In this document: positions 26,401-35,893 of the stretch, in pieces
Layout of the letters: every line of letters starts with the position of its first letter
Numbering within the stretch: the first letter of the stretch is position 1
Source: Dastarcus helophoroides
Lineage: Eukaryota; Arthropoda; Insecta; Coleoptera; Bothrideridae
Reading direction: 5' to 3'
DNA length: 64,000 bases
Assembly: GCA_028583605.1 (NCBI GenBank)
Contig: CM053337.1
Coordinates: 12,953,138 to 13,017,137 of the forward strand
Translations under genes and position numbers: made by a program
The notes under the pieces: generated by a model
What the model was told of the DNA's origin: nothing
What the model saw: the letters and a program-made list of their open reading frames with translations, nothing else
Database searches by the model: none

Positions 26401-27615
26401 ACCTATCTACCTACCTACCTACCTATCTACCTACCTATCTACCTACCTACCTATCTACCTACCTATCTACCTACCTATCTACCTATCTACCTACCTACCT
26501 ATCTACCTATCTATCTACCTGACTATCTACCTACCTATCTACCTACCTATCTACCTACCTACCTGTCTATCTACCTATCTACCTACCTACCTATCTACCT
26601 ACCTATCTACCTACCTACCTATCTACCTACCTATCTATCTAACTATCTGTCTACCTGTCTGTCTGCCTTTCTATCTATCTATCTACCTACCTATCTACCT
26701 ACCTATCTACCTACCTATCTATTTACCTATCTACCTACCTATCTACCTACCTATACCTATCTACCTACCTACCTATACCTATCTACCTACCTACCTATCT
26801 ATCTACCTATCTGTCTACCTGTCTGTCTGTCTTTCTATCTATCTATCTACCTACCTGTCTACCTACCTATCTACCTACCTATCTACCTACCTATCTACCC
26901 ACCTATCTACCTACCTATCTATTTACCTATCTACCTACCTATCTACCTACCTATCTACCTACCTACCTATCTACCTACCTATCTACCTACCTACCTATCT
27001 ACCTACCTACCTACCTATCTACCTACCTATCTACCTACCTATCTACCGACTTACCTTCCTACCTACTTACCTACCTACCTACCTTACTACTTACCTACCT
27101 TAGGTAGGCTACCTACCTACTTACCTACCTACCTACCTACCTACCTACTTATCTACCTATCTACTTATCTACCTATCTACTTACCTACCTACCTACCTTC
27201 CTACCTACTTACCTACCTACTTACTTACCTACTTATTTACCTACCTACTTACTTACCTATTTACCTACCTACTTACCTACCTACTTACTTACCTACTTGC
27301 TTACCTACTTACTTACTTACATTGAATTACATTACATTACATTACAACATTACATTACGTTACAACACATTACATCACATCACATTACTTCAAATTGAAA
27401 AAAATTTTGTTTCAGCTTTGGCCATGGACGATAAGATCGGGAATTTTGAAGTTGGTAAGGAGTTTGACGCTCTAATCATAGATGTCGATGTGGACGATTC
27501 TGCGGCGGATTTGCTTTTACCAACTGATCCGTTGGAAAATTTGCAAAAGTTTATTTATTTGGGGGATAACCGGAACGTGTTGCGCGTTTACGTTGCCGGC
27601 AGACGCGTAAAATAA
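14325..27615 (+). CDS. Gda: Guanine deaminase (whole gene, 7 coding exons)
   Basis: Hydrolyses guanine to xanthine and ammonia, a cytosolic purine-catabolism step. Coding exons: 14325-14432, 21918-22181, 22239-22457, 23598-23705, 23755-23856, 23908-24220 and 27416-27615; all junctions are GT-AG and keep frame, giving 437 aa (human about 454). Zinc ligands of the amidohydrolase fold are all present: PGLIDTHIH (H78, H80), THISE (H235), LAHG (H272) and GTDVAGG (D323). The C-terminal motif EVGKEFDALIID is typical of the family. The start is the first ATG at 14325; an in-frame ATG at 14340 is also possible, and the frame is open upstream to 14226. Introns 1 (7.5 kb) and 6 (3.2 kb) are filled with repeats, the others are short. 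No broken exon was seen, so the gene looks functional. Confidence 0.95.
14925..19150 (+). repeat. ~250-280-bp satellite, block 3 (about 16 copies), in Gda intron 1
   Basis: Same satellite and orientation as blocks 1 and 2, but with a distinct subfamily showing higher-order structure. Monomers with GAAATAGGGGATCAATATTT and a GTATGGTC variant alternate with monomers with GAAACGAGGGATCGAGATTG and GCATGGTC, clearest from 16156 to 18788, giving a dimer period of roughly 530-540 bp. The last unit (about 19037) returns to the block 2 type. Confidence 0.93.
19642..19685. repeat. Perfect hairpin 1 (20-bp arms, 4-nt spacer)
   Basis: Arms 19642-19661 and 19666-19685 are exact reverse complements, separated by ATAC. 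Lies in Gda intron 1 just after the satellite block. Confidence 0.95.
19698..19751. repeat. Perfect hairpin 2 (25-bp arms, 4-nt spacer)
   Basis: Arms 19698-19722 and 19727-19751 are exact reverse complements, again separated by ATAC. Twelve bases separate it from hairpin 1. Confidence 0.95.
20649..20905. repeat. ~130-bp tandem duplication
   Basis: Two copies about 130 bp apart share TTACAATC-AAAGTGACTA, ACGAAAGGGTT and GGTATGTACTTTGAACTTTA, with about 10-15% differences by eye. Intronic. The preceding 20.2-20.65 kb is unusually G+C-rich for the region but has no recognisable gene. Confidence 0.85.
21325..21581. repeat. ~129-bp tandem duplication
   Basis: Two near-identical copies starting CGAGTAGTTTGATGTATAC at 21325 and 21454, ending before exon 2 of guanine deaminase. 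Confidence 0.9.
21918..22181 (+). CDS. Gda: Guanine deaminase exon 2
   Basis: 88 codons from ILAIGKEDKL to FNAVV. Contains the first metal-binding signature PGLIDTHIHAPQY (H78 and H80 of the assembled protein). Acceptor TTTTAG, donor GTGAGT, both phase 0. Confidence 0.95.
22239..22457 (+). CDS. Gda: Guanine deaminase exon 3
   Basis: 73 codons, RKTISHGTTTACYF to ADVLKRK, matching the family segment NGTTTACYF. The preceding intron (22182-22238) is 57 nt, a multiple of three, and has no in-frame stop, so exons 2 and 3 read as one open frame. Donor GTAACT. Confidence 0.95.
22680..22815. mobile_element. Foldback family A, partial copy
   Basis: Carries the family A consensus ACTGGTCCTTGGTTATCTTC, then TTGAAATACAAATC, CCTGAAACCAAGAAGGATTA and ACGCGTTTCGATAG, ending in a small hairpin (GTTTCGATAG / CTATCGAAAC). 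In Gda intron 3; a tail-only fragment lies at about 22510-22545. Confidence 0.8.
23407..23493. mobile_element. Foldback family A, short internal-deletion palindrome
   Basis: Keeps only the outer ~45 bp of each arm (GGACTGGTCC...AAATCTTGTCC against GGGGCAAGATTTGTATTTCA), joined back to back. In Gda intron 3 close to exon 4. Confidence 0.75.
23598..23705 (+). CDS. Gda: Guanine deaminase exon 4
   Basis: 36 codons, SDLVKPVITPRFALS to DLHIQ, covering the family motif KPIVTPRF. Acceptor TTTCAG, donor GTTTTT; phase 0 on both sides. Confidence 0.95.
23755..23856 (+). CDS. Gda: Guanine deaminase exon 5
   Basis: 34 codons beginning THISENKEEV; the histidine (H235) is a metal ligand. Intron 4 is 49 nt, intron 5 is 51 nt. 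Donor GTTAAA is non-consensus, but frame and homology fix it. Confidence 0.93.
23908..24220 (+). CDS. Gda: Guanine deaminase exon 6
   Basis: Encodes TVLAHGVYLT... through SHCPESN and GLGTDVAGG to ATLGGAK; H272 and D323 complete the catalytic zinc site. Ends in phase 1 before GTAAAC. Confidence 0.96.
24221..24720. other. Guanine deaminase intron 6, A-rich part
   Basis: AT-rich intron with many GAAATTT and GAAAAA motifs, without defined tandem structure, leading into the tetranucleotide array. Confidence 0.7.
24721..27320. repeat. 2.6-kb CTAC/CTAT tetranucleotide array
   Basis: Almost uninterrupted CTAC and CTAT units (often CTACCTAT or CTACCTACCTAT), with CTGT-rich interruptions (about 25945, 26090, 26650, 26815) followed by the same longer pattern, a hint of higher-order duplication. 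The last 300 bp shifts to CTTAC/CTAC. It gives a long Tyr-Leu-Pro-Thr/Ser frame that is not a gene. Sits in Gda intron 6. Confidence 0.97.
27416..27615 (+). CDS. Gda: Guanine deaminase exon 7 (last)
   Basis: Starts after TTTCAG in phase 1 (completing Ala), reads LAMDDKIGNFEVGKEFDA... to VYVAGRRVK and stop TAA. Matches the C-terminal part of the family (EIGNFEVGKEFDA, FLYLGDDRNI). Confidence 0.96.
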
Positions 27616-27616
27616 A
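27611..27616 (+). terminator. Poly(A) signal AATAAA of guanine deaminase
   Basis: AATAAA overlaps the TAA stop codon of the last exon, implying a very short 3' UTR. Confidence 0.55.
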
Positions 27617-27771
27617 ATCAATCTTAATATGTAATATTTCTGTATTGGCAGCCCCGCGTGTTAGTTGGGAAATACGTTATCTCTCTCTTCTCGCACGAGA
27701 ATGTTGCGTTCGAAATTAGATGTGGGCATCCAAGTGTATCTGTTGTAGTCATGCAGTCATGGGGGTTGATA

Positions 27772-27915
27772 CAACAACACTGACACTGCTTGATGTATCA
27801 GTATTGTCAACAACACTGACACTACTTGATGTATTAGTATTGTCAACAACCTGACACTGCTTGATGTATCAGTATTGTCAACAACACTGACCCTTTGATG
27901 TATCAGTATCAGTAC
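27772..27915. repeat. 36-bp tandem repeat (about 4 copies)
   Basis: Units of CAACAACACTGACACTGCTT followed by GATGTATCAGTATTGT, with one 35-bp and one shortened copy, just downstream of guanine deaminase. Confidence 0.9.
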
Positions 27916-28388
27916 AATTGTGTCATAACACAATGTTTATGCTTAAACGTATCAGCGTCTGCATTAAAGTAAATGACAATACAATACTCCTAAGGTACGA
28001 TTTCAACACGCGTTGACACAAAGACGGGTGTCGGCACAAAAGTACCATTCAACGCTGATACACATCTCCAATTTGTTGAATATGATGAGAGTTGTCTGTT
28101 TCCAGTCTCGCGCGCAGAAACTAATTGATGCATGCGAGAAACACCCCTTCCGCTCGTTCTGTCCTTACCTAATTCAAACAACTTTCTCTCGCGGGGGAAT
28201 AGGGAGCTAGCCTTACAGAAACATGCAGCTGATGCTTTAAATAACAGTGAAATTGGTGCTTTATTCATTGATAAAATTAAGACTTATTAACTCTTTCAGT
28301 GTGGGGTCCCTTTCAGACAATTGTCTTTGATAATGGGGACTAGTTGTCCGAAAATAGTCGGACATTAATAGATTTTTTTTTAATATAC

Positions 28389-28750
28389 TGTTACGTGCGT
28401 TATCGGTTCGAATTGATACACGTGATAGATTATACCCACTTTATTACTGAACTCAACTTGGATTACCACAATTGACAATTAACTCACTTCCACTAACTCA
28501 CTAATTGCACTGATTCTAACTGACTGACTCGAGGGAAAGCTGACCGCCTTTTTAGTTTTGGCCCCCGGCTTCCAGGATTTTCGGCAGATAAGGCTTATCG
28601 TTTGCCGAAATTTCTGGAACGCTTATCTGCCATTTGTTTCGTTGTCGCGGCCGCTTTCCCCTTATCATATCCTTCTAGAAACTTTTTTTTATTTACTAAA
28701 TTATACAATTTTATTCTAAATTCTATTACATCTATTTACATTGCGTTACA
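28389..28750. mobile_element. Solo LTR of an LTR retrotransposon
   Basis: 362 bp starting TGTTACG and ending CGTTACA (TG...CA ends), flanked by a 4-bp duplication ATAC at 28385-28388 and 28751-28754. No coding part is attached, so it looks like a solo LTR left by recombination. It sits inside the first of two copies of a flanking repeat (CGAAAATAGTC-GACATTAATAG at about 28350 and 28780). The superfamily cannot be told; a 4-bp duplication fits Gypsy-type integration. Confidence 0.65.
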
Positions 28751-28841
28751 ATACCATCGTTATTTCAAAATTTTCGGACTAGTCCGAAAATAGTCAGACA
28801 TTAATAGATTTTTTTTAATAAACCATCGTTTCAAAATTTTT

Positions 28842-29006
28842 CAATTGCTTGATTGTTCTATATTTCAGTTGCTTAATTGGTCTATATTTCAACTGCTTGA
28901 TTGTTCTATATTTCAACTACTTGATTGTTCTATATTTCAACTGCTTGATTCTATATTTCAACTGCTTGATTCTATATTTCAACTGCTTGATTGTTCTGTA
29001 TTTCAG
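28842..29006. repeat. 24-bp minisatellite
   Basis: About seven units of CAACTGCTTGATTGTTCTAT plus ATTT, some shortened to 19-20 bp. The period is divisible by three, which opens a spurious frame. Confidence 0.9.
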
Positions 29007-29479
29007 TAGTTACTTAATCGGTTCTCTACTGATAACCCGAAATGCTTTTTGTAAACAACAAATTTATTATATTAGGAGGCGCGCAAACACGTTTCAAGAA
29101 CTTTCGATATTTTCTAAATTTAAAAAAGTTTCTAACGAAGCATTTTACATGTGACAGAGAAATTTTGAGAAGTTATGAATTCTATAATCAGTGAAAAAGC
29201 TAAATTCATCTTTTTAAAAGATCAATTCTGTGGTTTCAGGGTAAAACTGCTTAGGTTTTTAAGAAAATGAACTTATGCCACTGTTGCATGTTGCACTTCA
29301 TGATTCTGGGGGACGAAACATTTTAAGAGTTCGATTTATGAAATAAAGGGAATTTCACACACATACATGCATTCTTAAGTTTTTATTATTTATTAAAGTA
29401 CGAACAGGTTTTGCTTTGGCAATATCTCAGATATATAAATTATGACTTAGAGCACTTTTACCCTGTAATCACAGAATTT

Positions 29480-29865
29480 ATCCATCAAAAAATCAATTTG
29501 GCCATCACGAGAACAATATGTGATCATCAAGAGACCAGTTTGACCGTTAAGAAACCAATTTGGCCACCAAGAGATCAATTTATTTTTCATGGTAGACCCT
29601 TATTGACCTGAAATGTTATGTTTTTTTCAATTTATTTAACCTTTTTCTAAACTGGGCCGAAGAAATGTTAAATAAATTGAAAAAAAAGAGATCAATTTGA
29701 CTATCAGGACAGCAATTTGGCGACCAAGAGATCAATTTGACTATCAGGATGGCAATTTGGCCATCAAAAGTTCAGTTTGGCCATCGAGAGACGAATTTGG
29801 CCATCGAGAGACCAATTTGGCCATCAAGAGATTAATGTAGCCATCAAGAGACCAATAAATTTTCA
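29480..29865. repeat. 20-bp minisatellite (GGCCATCAAGAG type), copy 1
   Basis: Units close to GGCCATCGAGAGACCAATTT (20 bp), interrupted near 29590-29690 by an inverted segment (CGAAGAAATGTTAAATAAAT and its complement), also found at 40620-40690. Related arrays lie at 31040-31165 and 34500-34685. Confidence 0.9.
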
Positions 29866-29959
29866 GAAGTTCCTTTTTTAAAACCAAATTGGCATCAATT
29901 TAACTATATGAGAAATGTAAAAACAAACTCAACTCAGTACTGGTATGGAACTGCAATCT

Positions 29960-31035
29960 AGCCTTAGGACGTCTATCACAAGAGAATGCAATTGATTTAA
30001 TATGAATCAAAGGACATTCTGGGAAAGAGGGAAACGAACGCGCTAACAAACTGGTGAGGAAGGGTTAGGAGGGACGATTCGTTGGACCAGAACCTTCCCC
30101 TGGCGAGATCAACTGTAAGATCCCTACTTAACGAAGACATTTATCGTCAACACAAAGCCATATGGGCATCAATAACAACATGCCGACAATCGCTGTTTGC
30201 GGCAATCTAAAACAGATTGCCATTCCTTAATAGAAGGTACTGAAATTTAGGATTGTGAAAGGAGTGACCGGCGAAGAAAAAGCCAATAAAACTGCATACA
30301 AACATGAATACTTCGCAAATAAATTACAGAGAATATGCCGACAAACTCACGCATTCATTAGAATGCCGTGCAGAGAAAGGGCAAAACTATGCCTACAACT
30401 CTCAAGGAATAATCTCAGGAAACTTGTGTAGGGATTTGGACAGGTCACTGTCGGTTAAACAAACACCTCCACCGAATGGGAATTATAAACGACCAAAGTT
30501 GTAGAGGGTGTTTAGAAGAAGATGAAGAGTGTCGAGCACGTGATGTGTCACTGCCCGGTACTAGCATCAATCGGAGGATCCACGCTGGGGGACTTCTGGC
30601 CTAGTGTGGGCAGTTTGAGAGAGGCGCATCCAAGGAACGTATTTCAGTTTCTCAACAAGGTTGGGTGCAAGTAGAATGCAACCTAGACTACAAATTCATG
30701 CAGCCCTCCAGGCGTAGGTAGCTGAACTACTAACAGTTGAAACACTGCTACCTAGCGAAGAGGTTGCTCTCTAGGAAAAAGTTCCCAGAAGACAAGGATT
30801 CTAATGCACAGACCAATAGGTTTGAACTTTTACTAGATTCGAAGTTTGGAAACCAAATACCGGTTTCGATCTTGTTAGATGTCGTCAGTTTGGAATATCC
30901 AACTCGAATGCTAATAAATGTTGGGTGGCTGAATGAATGGCCAAGGACACCTCAATCACGGGGATAGCACAATGGGCCCGGAAAAGGTGGCCTAAGTGCT
31001 GGCCTAAAATTAAGGCAACCATAACGAATCCAGAA
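29960..31035 (+). mobile_element. Non-LTR retrotransposon relic: RNase H end and 3' tail
   Basis: Degenerate coding with stops and frame changes. Recognisable parts are IKGHSGKEGNERANKLVRKG (the RNase H C-terminal signature GHSGxxGNExAD) near 29997-30056, a W-x-CRQS segment near 30160-30195, and a Cys/His cluster CRGC...H.. near 30500-30560, typical of the end of ORF2 in R1/I/Jockey-like elements. A family C fragment interrupts it at about 30205-30330. From 30640 on it is 3' tail; parts of the same tail recur at about 48745-48895. Non-functional. Confidence 0.75.
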
Positions 31036-31039
31036 TCCA

Positions 31040-31360
31040 GTTTGACTATCAGGACAGTAATTTGTCCATCAAGAGGTCAATTGATCGTCGAGAGATCAGT
31101 TTGGCCATCGAGAGATCAATTTGGCCAGCAAGAGATCAATTTAGACATCAAAAGACCAATCGATTCTCAAAAGTTCCTTTTCAAAAACCACATTGGCTAG
31201 CGCGTCTTTGACATTGTAAGCACTGAAAGAGTTAATTTGCAAGAAATGGCGTCATGCGGACGCTTCTAAATCTTTTTAGTCTCGAAACATTTCGGTTTTA
31301 ATGCTTTAAAAGTACTTAGCAGTATTGTGGTACTTAATTTTTTATTTATTGTATAGGATT
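31040..31360. repeat. Interspersed repeat with internal 20-bp minisatellite, copy 2
   Basis: Starts with 20-bp units (GGCCATCGAGAGATCAATTT type), continues with TTCTCAAAAGTTCCTTTT and then a non-tandem part containing GCGTCTTTGACATTGTAAGC and AAATGGCGTCATGCGGACGC. The whole arrangement recurs at 34490-34890, so minisatellite and flank move or duplicate together. Confidence 0.85.
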
Positions 31361-32052
31361 TTATAACTTATTGGACTATTTCTTTTGTATATCTTTATTT
31401 TAATCGGATGAAGACTTACTGTGTAAGCTGGGGTTTATTTCACGTTTGATTGGTTATTGTATAAATCAAAGCTCTCTTTAATCTTTTTTTTCTTCTTTTT
31501 CTTTGTAAACATTCTTCTATGTATTTTATTTTAAAACGACTAAGTTGTTCTAATAGTGGTTTTATTGGTTTAACTTGTAAAAACTATGAAGCAGTAAACG
31601 AACCTATGACTTTTTTGTAAAGTTCATATCAATGCTTACGAAAGACGCGGTTTTTCCCCGATACTAAGGCCAGGTCAAGCGTACTTATCTCGACTGATTA
31701 GCAGGTTCAGTAACGATTAGGTCTTTGGGTTAAAAGAATTTTTTAATAAACTTCTTAATGATATTTGATAAAGAATTTGTGCAAGGAATGTTACTGCTTC
31801 ACGATCTTGGAAAACATTACCAATTTTCTTAACAAACAATAAGACAATAAGAGAAAGGGTAATTTAAAGTAGGTCAGGATTTAAAATGTAAACAGTCGAG
31901 CCTTCGCAAGGATTTACATAAGGCTAAAGAAAGCCCAAAAGCATTGGCCTTTCTAAAATGCAATTCCACACTATTTTGCTTTAAAAATTGTTATTTTTGT
32001 GTGTTAATTTCTATAAAATATATTTTTTGAAATGAAAGTGTATTTGTTTTTC

Positions 32053-32170
32053 TTTCTATTCATGTTTTATTGGCTTTTTCCTCGTTAGTTACTTCTTTCA
32101 CAATTTTAAATTTCAGTAATTGTGAAAGGAGTAACTGACCAAGAAAAAGCCAATAAAAAATGAATAGAAA
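32053..32170. mobile_element. Foldback family C (short palindrome)
   Basis: Arms of about 53 bp read TTTCTATTCATGTTTTATTG...TTTCACAATT and its complement AATTGTGAAAGGAGTAACTG...GAATAGAAA, separated by about 12 bp. A larger copy is at 49490-49760 and a fragment at 30205-30330. Confidence 0.8.
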
Positions 32171-32594
32171 TATTAATACTTCGCAAAGAAAATACAGAGA
32201 ACATTTGTTTTTCTTGTCGCGTATTGAATCAAATCCATTAATCTGTTACTGTTACTATCTTTGATACTTATTAAGTATATGGTTGATTTAATCAAAGCCA
32301 TGAATTCCAAAAACATAACCTGCAAACTAGTGTTACCAACTCTGTCCTAGTGTAAAACTGTATGAGAGCTAGCAAAAAGCTGTCGAAAGCTGTAAAAATT
32401 TAAAACAAAAACCATAAATCTGCAGTTTTGGTTTAAATCAGTGTTGCGCCTTTTCTAACTCGGAAAATTAAGTCGAAAACTAGAACAAATTAGATTTTTC
32501 CAGATTAAAAAGCCAAAGCATTTTAAATTTCTATTATTTGGATTGTAATGCATTAAAAAAAGATTAACCACATCGACTCTATTAAAACTATAAA

Positions 32595-33135
32595 TTCATA
32601 AATTGAAATACAAATCTTGTCCCCTGAAACCGAAAAAGATTAAAAAACACAACGCGTTTCGATAGCCAAACTATCGTCTTCAGAGAAATACTACATAAGT
32701 TCATATTTTGATCAATTTTTGAGAACAACTCAAAATTTACAAAAGGCATTCAAGGTCTAATTCAATTTTTTTTTTTAGCATTAAGTATACTTTTCAGATA
32801 TAAAGAGGAAAGTTTAAGAAAAAAATCGAAGTTTTGAGGGAAAAATAAATGAAAATTATAAAAACATTCTCGAATGTAACAATTTCCAGGTTAAATTTAA
32901 CGAAATTTCGAGGAAAAATTTCAGAAAAAGGCGAGAAATTCGAAATTTCCATAAATACTTCGAAATTTCGATAAATACCTCGAAATTTCGATAAATACTT
33001 CGAAATTTCGAGAAATACTTCTAAATTGAGAAAAAATTTGAAATTGTAGGAAAAAAAGTCGAATTTTAACGAAATTAAAAAACGGACGCAATTTAAAAAA
33101 TGAATCGAAATTCTAAGAGGCGAATTTTGCGGCAA
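32595..33135. repeat. Family A partial copy plus segment duplicated at 35165-35712
   Basis: The family A half element (AATTGAAATACAAATCTTGT, GTTTCGATAGCC) is followed by about 430 bp (GATCAATTTTTGAGAACAAC, AGGGAAAAATAAATGAAAAT, CTAAGAGGCGAATTTTGCGG). The same order recurs at 35165-35712, a segmental duplication of about 0.5 kb. A short run of 20-bp units (GAAATTTCGATAAATACTTC, about 4 copies) lies at 32941-33020. Confidence 0.8.
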
Positions 33136-34280
33136 ACGAGGAATTTCGAGAAAAAAGATGGAAGTTTTCCACAGAAAGTCGAAATTTGAGAAAAGTCAAA
33201 TTTTCTTCTAAAAATTTGACTCTAAGTCGATTAGGAAAAAGACGAATTTTAAACAAATTATCGAATTTTTGAGAAAAAGGGGGATTTCGAGGAAATCACA
33301 ATTTCGCAAAAATGCGAATTTTGAGAAGACTGTCGTACTGCTAGAAGAACGAGCATCTAAAATCCTAAGACAACTTAGAGCCTAGACGGCTAGAGCTTCA
33401 AAGCTTCAAGCAAATACATTTGGAATTTTTTCAAAGCTTCAAGCAAATACATTTGCAATTTTGAAAACAGGAACGAGAGGAGCGTTTCTTAAACTTTTAG
33501 CTCCACGTATCCCATGTAGATTAATTCGTAAATTTGCGTTGGGTCATTTAACTGTTAGTGACCTTTCTTTACTTCGACCAAATTTTTTTGCGTGTAACTA
33601 ACCTAAACCACTCCAATGTCTCCAAGACTTTTCTATAATTTAGGATGCTCCTTGGAGTTAAATTACCACCTTCAGTAGGGTTATTTCCATTCATCCAAAA
33701 TGTTTTATTTTGCTCAGTGAGGGGTTGCTGAACAATATGCTTTTCGCAAACTCTTTTAAAAAGTTGAAAAGACTGTTCCGTCTATTTTTTTGAGGTGATA
33801 TCTCAAGGGACAATGAGCGACAAGAAGACCAGTGATGAACCTCAAATCGTTCTCGGATAAGTCTCATTTTCTCTAGTAGATAAATTAATAAGAAATTCGA
33901 CTACCTCTGACCTGGAGTAATTTTCTAGAGGATGTTCAGTTGTCTCTTTCCCCAGTTGTCGAGTTCCATTGAGACCTGGCTTTTGGTGATATCAAAGCAT
34001 GGTTTGGGTCCACAAAATGGTGCTGTTGGCGCCATATATGAAAAAGTACTTGTTGGTGCCAGCAGGTGTTTTATTCGATAACGAAAAACGAAAGATTATT
34101 GCGCGACCACCAGAGAAGGTAGTGGTAGAAATTTCGGTCGGTTAATTAATTAGTGTTTTGCTGGGGTTTTTCCTATTTTCCTTTTCCCTTTCCTGGCAAA
34201 CCTTAGGCAGAAAACACCGGACATTCAGGTGAGTCATTTATACATTAATTTTTGACATCATCTTTGCGGTACATACAGGT
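33136..34280. other. Intergenic sequence, nothing recognised
   Basis: Mixed AT-rich and more complex sequence without a usable frame. A short direct repeat AAGCTTCAAGCAAATACATT occurs twice near 33400-33460. It may include decayed transposon DNA, but no domain is readable. Confidence 0.4.
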
Positions 34281-34489
34281 GCTATGGCTCCTCTTTTCTT
34301 GAGTCACCCTAGACAAAGACGCATTTCAAAGAAAAGGTCGTCATTTCGAAAAATATCGGATTTTAAATTTGGAGAAACATTCGAACTTTCAGAAAACAAT
34401 TTTTTTGAAAATTTTGATTTTAGAAGGTATAAATTTTTATAAAACGAAAATAACGGAATCAATTTTCAAAAGTTCCTTTTTTTAAACCA

Positions 34490-34890
34490 AATTGGCATCA
34501 ATTTGACTAACATGACAGCAATTTGTTCATCAAGAGGTCAATTTGATCATCAAGAGATCAGTTTGACCATCGAGAGACCAATTTGGTCATCGAGAGATCA
34601 ATTTGGCCATCGAGAGACCAATTTGGCCATCGAGAGACCAATTTGGCCATCAAGAGATCACTTTAGCCATCAAGCGACCAATCGATTCTCAAAAGTTCCT
34701 TTTTTTAAAACCAAATTGGCATCTGTAGCGCGTCTTTGATATTTTAAGCACTAAAAAAGTTAATTTGCAAAAAATGGCGTCATGCGGGCGCTTCTAAATC
34801 TTTTTAGTCTCGAAAGATTTCGGTTCCAATGCTTTAAAACTACTTAGCAGTGTTGTGGTACTTGAGTTTTTATTTATTGTATGGAAATTT
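34490..34890. repeat. Interspersed repeat with internal 20-bp minisatellite, copy 3
   Basis: About nine units of GGCCATCGAGAGACCAATTT (20 bp) followed by the same flank as at 31165-31360 (AATCGATTCTCAAAAGTTCC, GCGTCTTTGATATTTTAAGC, AAATGGCGTCATGCGGGCGC). Confidence 0.88.
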
Positions 34891-35893
34891 TCCAAAGGAA
34901 ACGAAATTTTGAGAGAACTGTTGACATTTCAAGAAAAACTTCGAAATTGAGAAAAAATCGAAATTCTCAAGAGAAAGTCACATTTTAAGAAAAAAAATCG
35001 AATTTTGTGAGCACATTCAACATTAAAAGGAAATTGTTGAAAAAAAAAACAGTCGCATTTCAGAGAAAAATGAACGAATTTTTAGGAAAAGCACGCAATT
35101 TCGAAAAAAAAAATGTAAATTTTAACAAAAATCAAGTTTTCGGATAAAGACGATTTTGGTGGAACGGACTGGTCCTTTGTTATCTTCAAAAATTGAAATA
35201 CAAATCTTGTTTCCCCTGAAAGCCAAGAAATATTAAAAAACACAACAAACGTTACTGGCTAACGCGTTTCGATAGCCAACTCTCATCTTTAGAGAGATAG
35301 GTACCTTATAAATTCACAGTTTGATCAACTTTTGAGAACAACTCAAAATTTACAAAAGGCATTCGAAGTCTAATTCAAAATTTTGATTTTACAGTTAACA
35401 TTTTAGCATTAAGCATACTTTTCAGATGTAAAGAGAACAGTTTAAGAAAAAAAATCGAAACTTTGAAGGAAAAATAAATGAAAATTTATAATAAAAACAT
35501 TCTCGAGTGTAACAATTTTCAGGTACAAATTTAATGAAATTTTGAGATGAAATTTCAGAAAAAGGCGAGAAATGCGAAATTTCGAGAAATACTTCGAAAT
35601 TGAGAAAAAATTTGAAATTTTAGTAAAAAAAAAGTCGAATTTTAACAAAATTAAGAAAAGGACGAACTTTAAAAAATTAATCAAAATTCTAAGAGGCCAA
35701 TTTTGCGGCAGAATTGTGGTACTTAATTTTTTATTTATTGTATGGAAATTTTCAAAAAAAAAAACGAAATTTTGAGAGAAATGTTGACATTTCAAGAAAA
35801 ACTTCGAAATTGAGAAAAAATCGAAATTCTCAAGAGAAAGTCACATTTTAAGAAAAAAAAATCGAATTTTGCGAGCACATTCAACATTAAAAG

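Noticed and set aside
27990..28268. 92-aa minus-strand frame downstream of guanine deaminase
   Set aside because: No family resemblance, no splice context, low-complexity neighbourhood.
28400..28430. GGTTCGAAT as a tRNA T-loop
   Set aside because: No acceptor stem or anticodon arm around it; lies inside the solo LTR.
29480..34690. CRISPR-like look of regular short repeats
   Set aside because: Units are contiguous 20-bp tandem repeats without unique spacers, in a eukaryotic genome.
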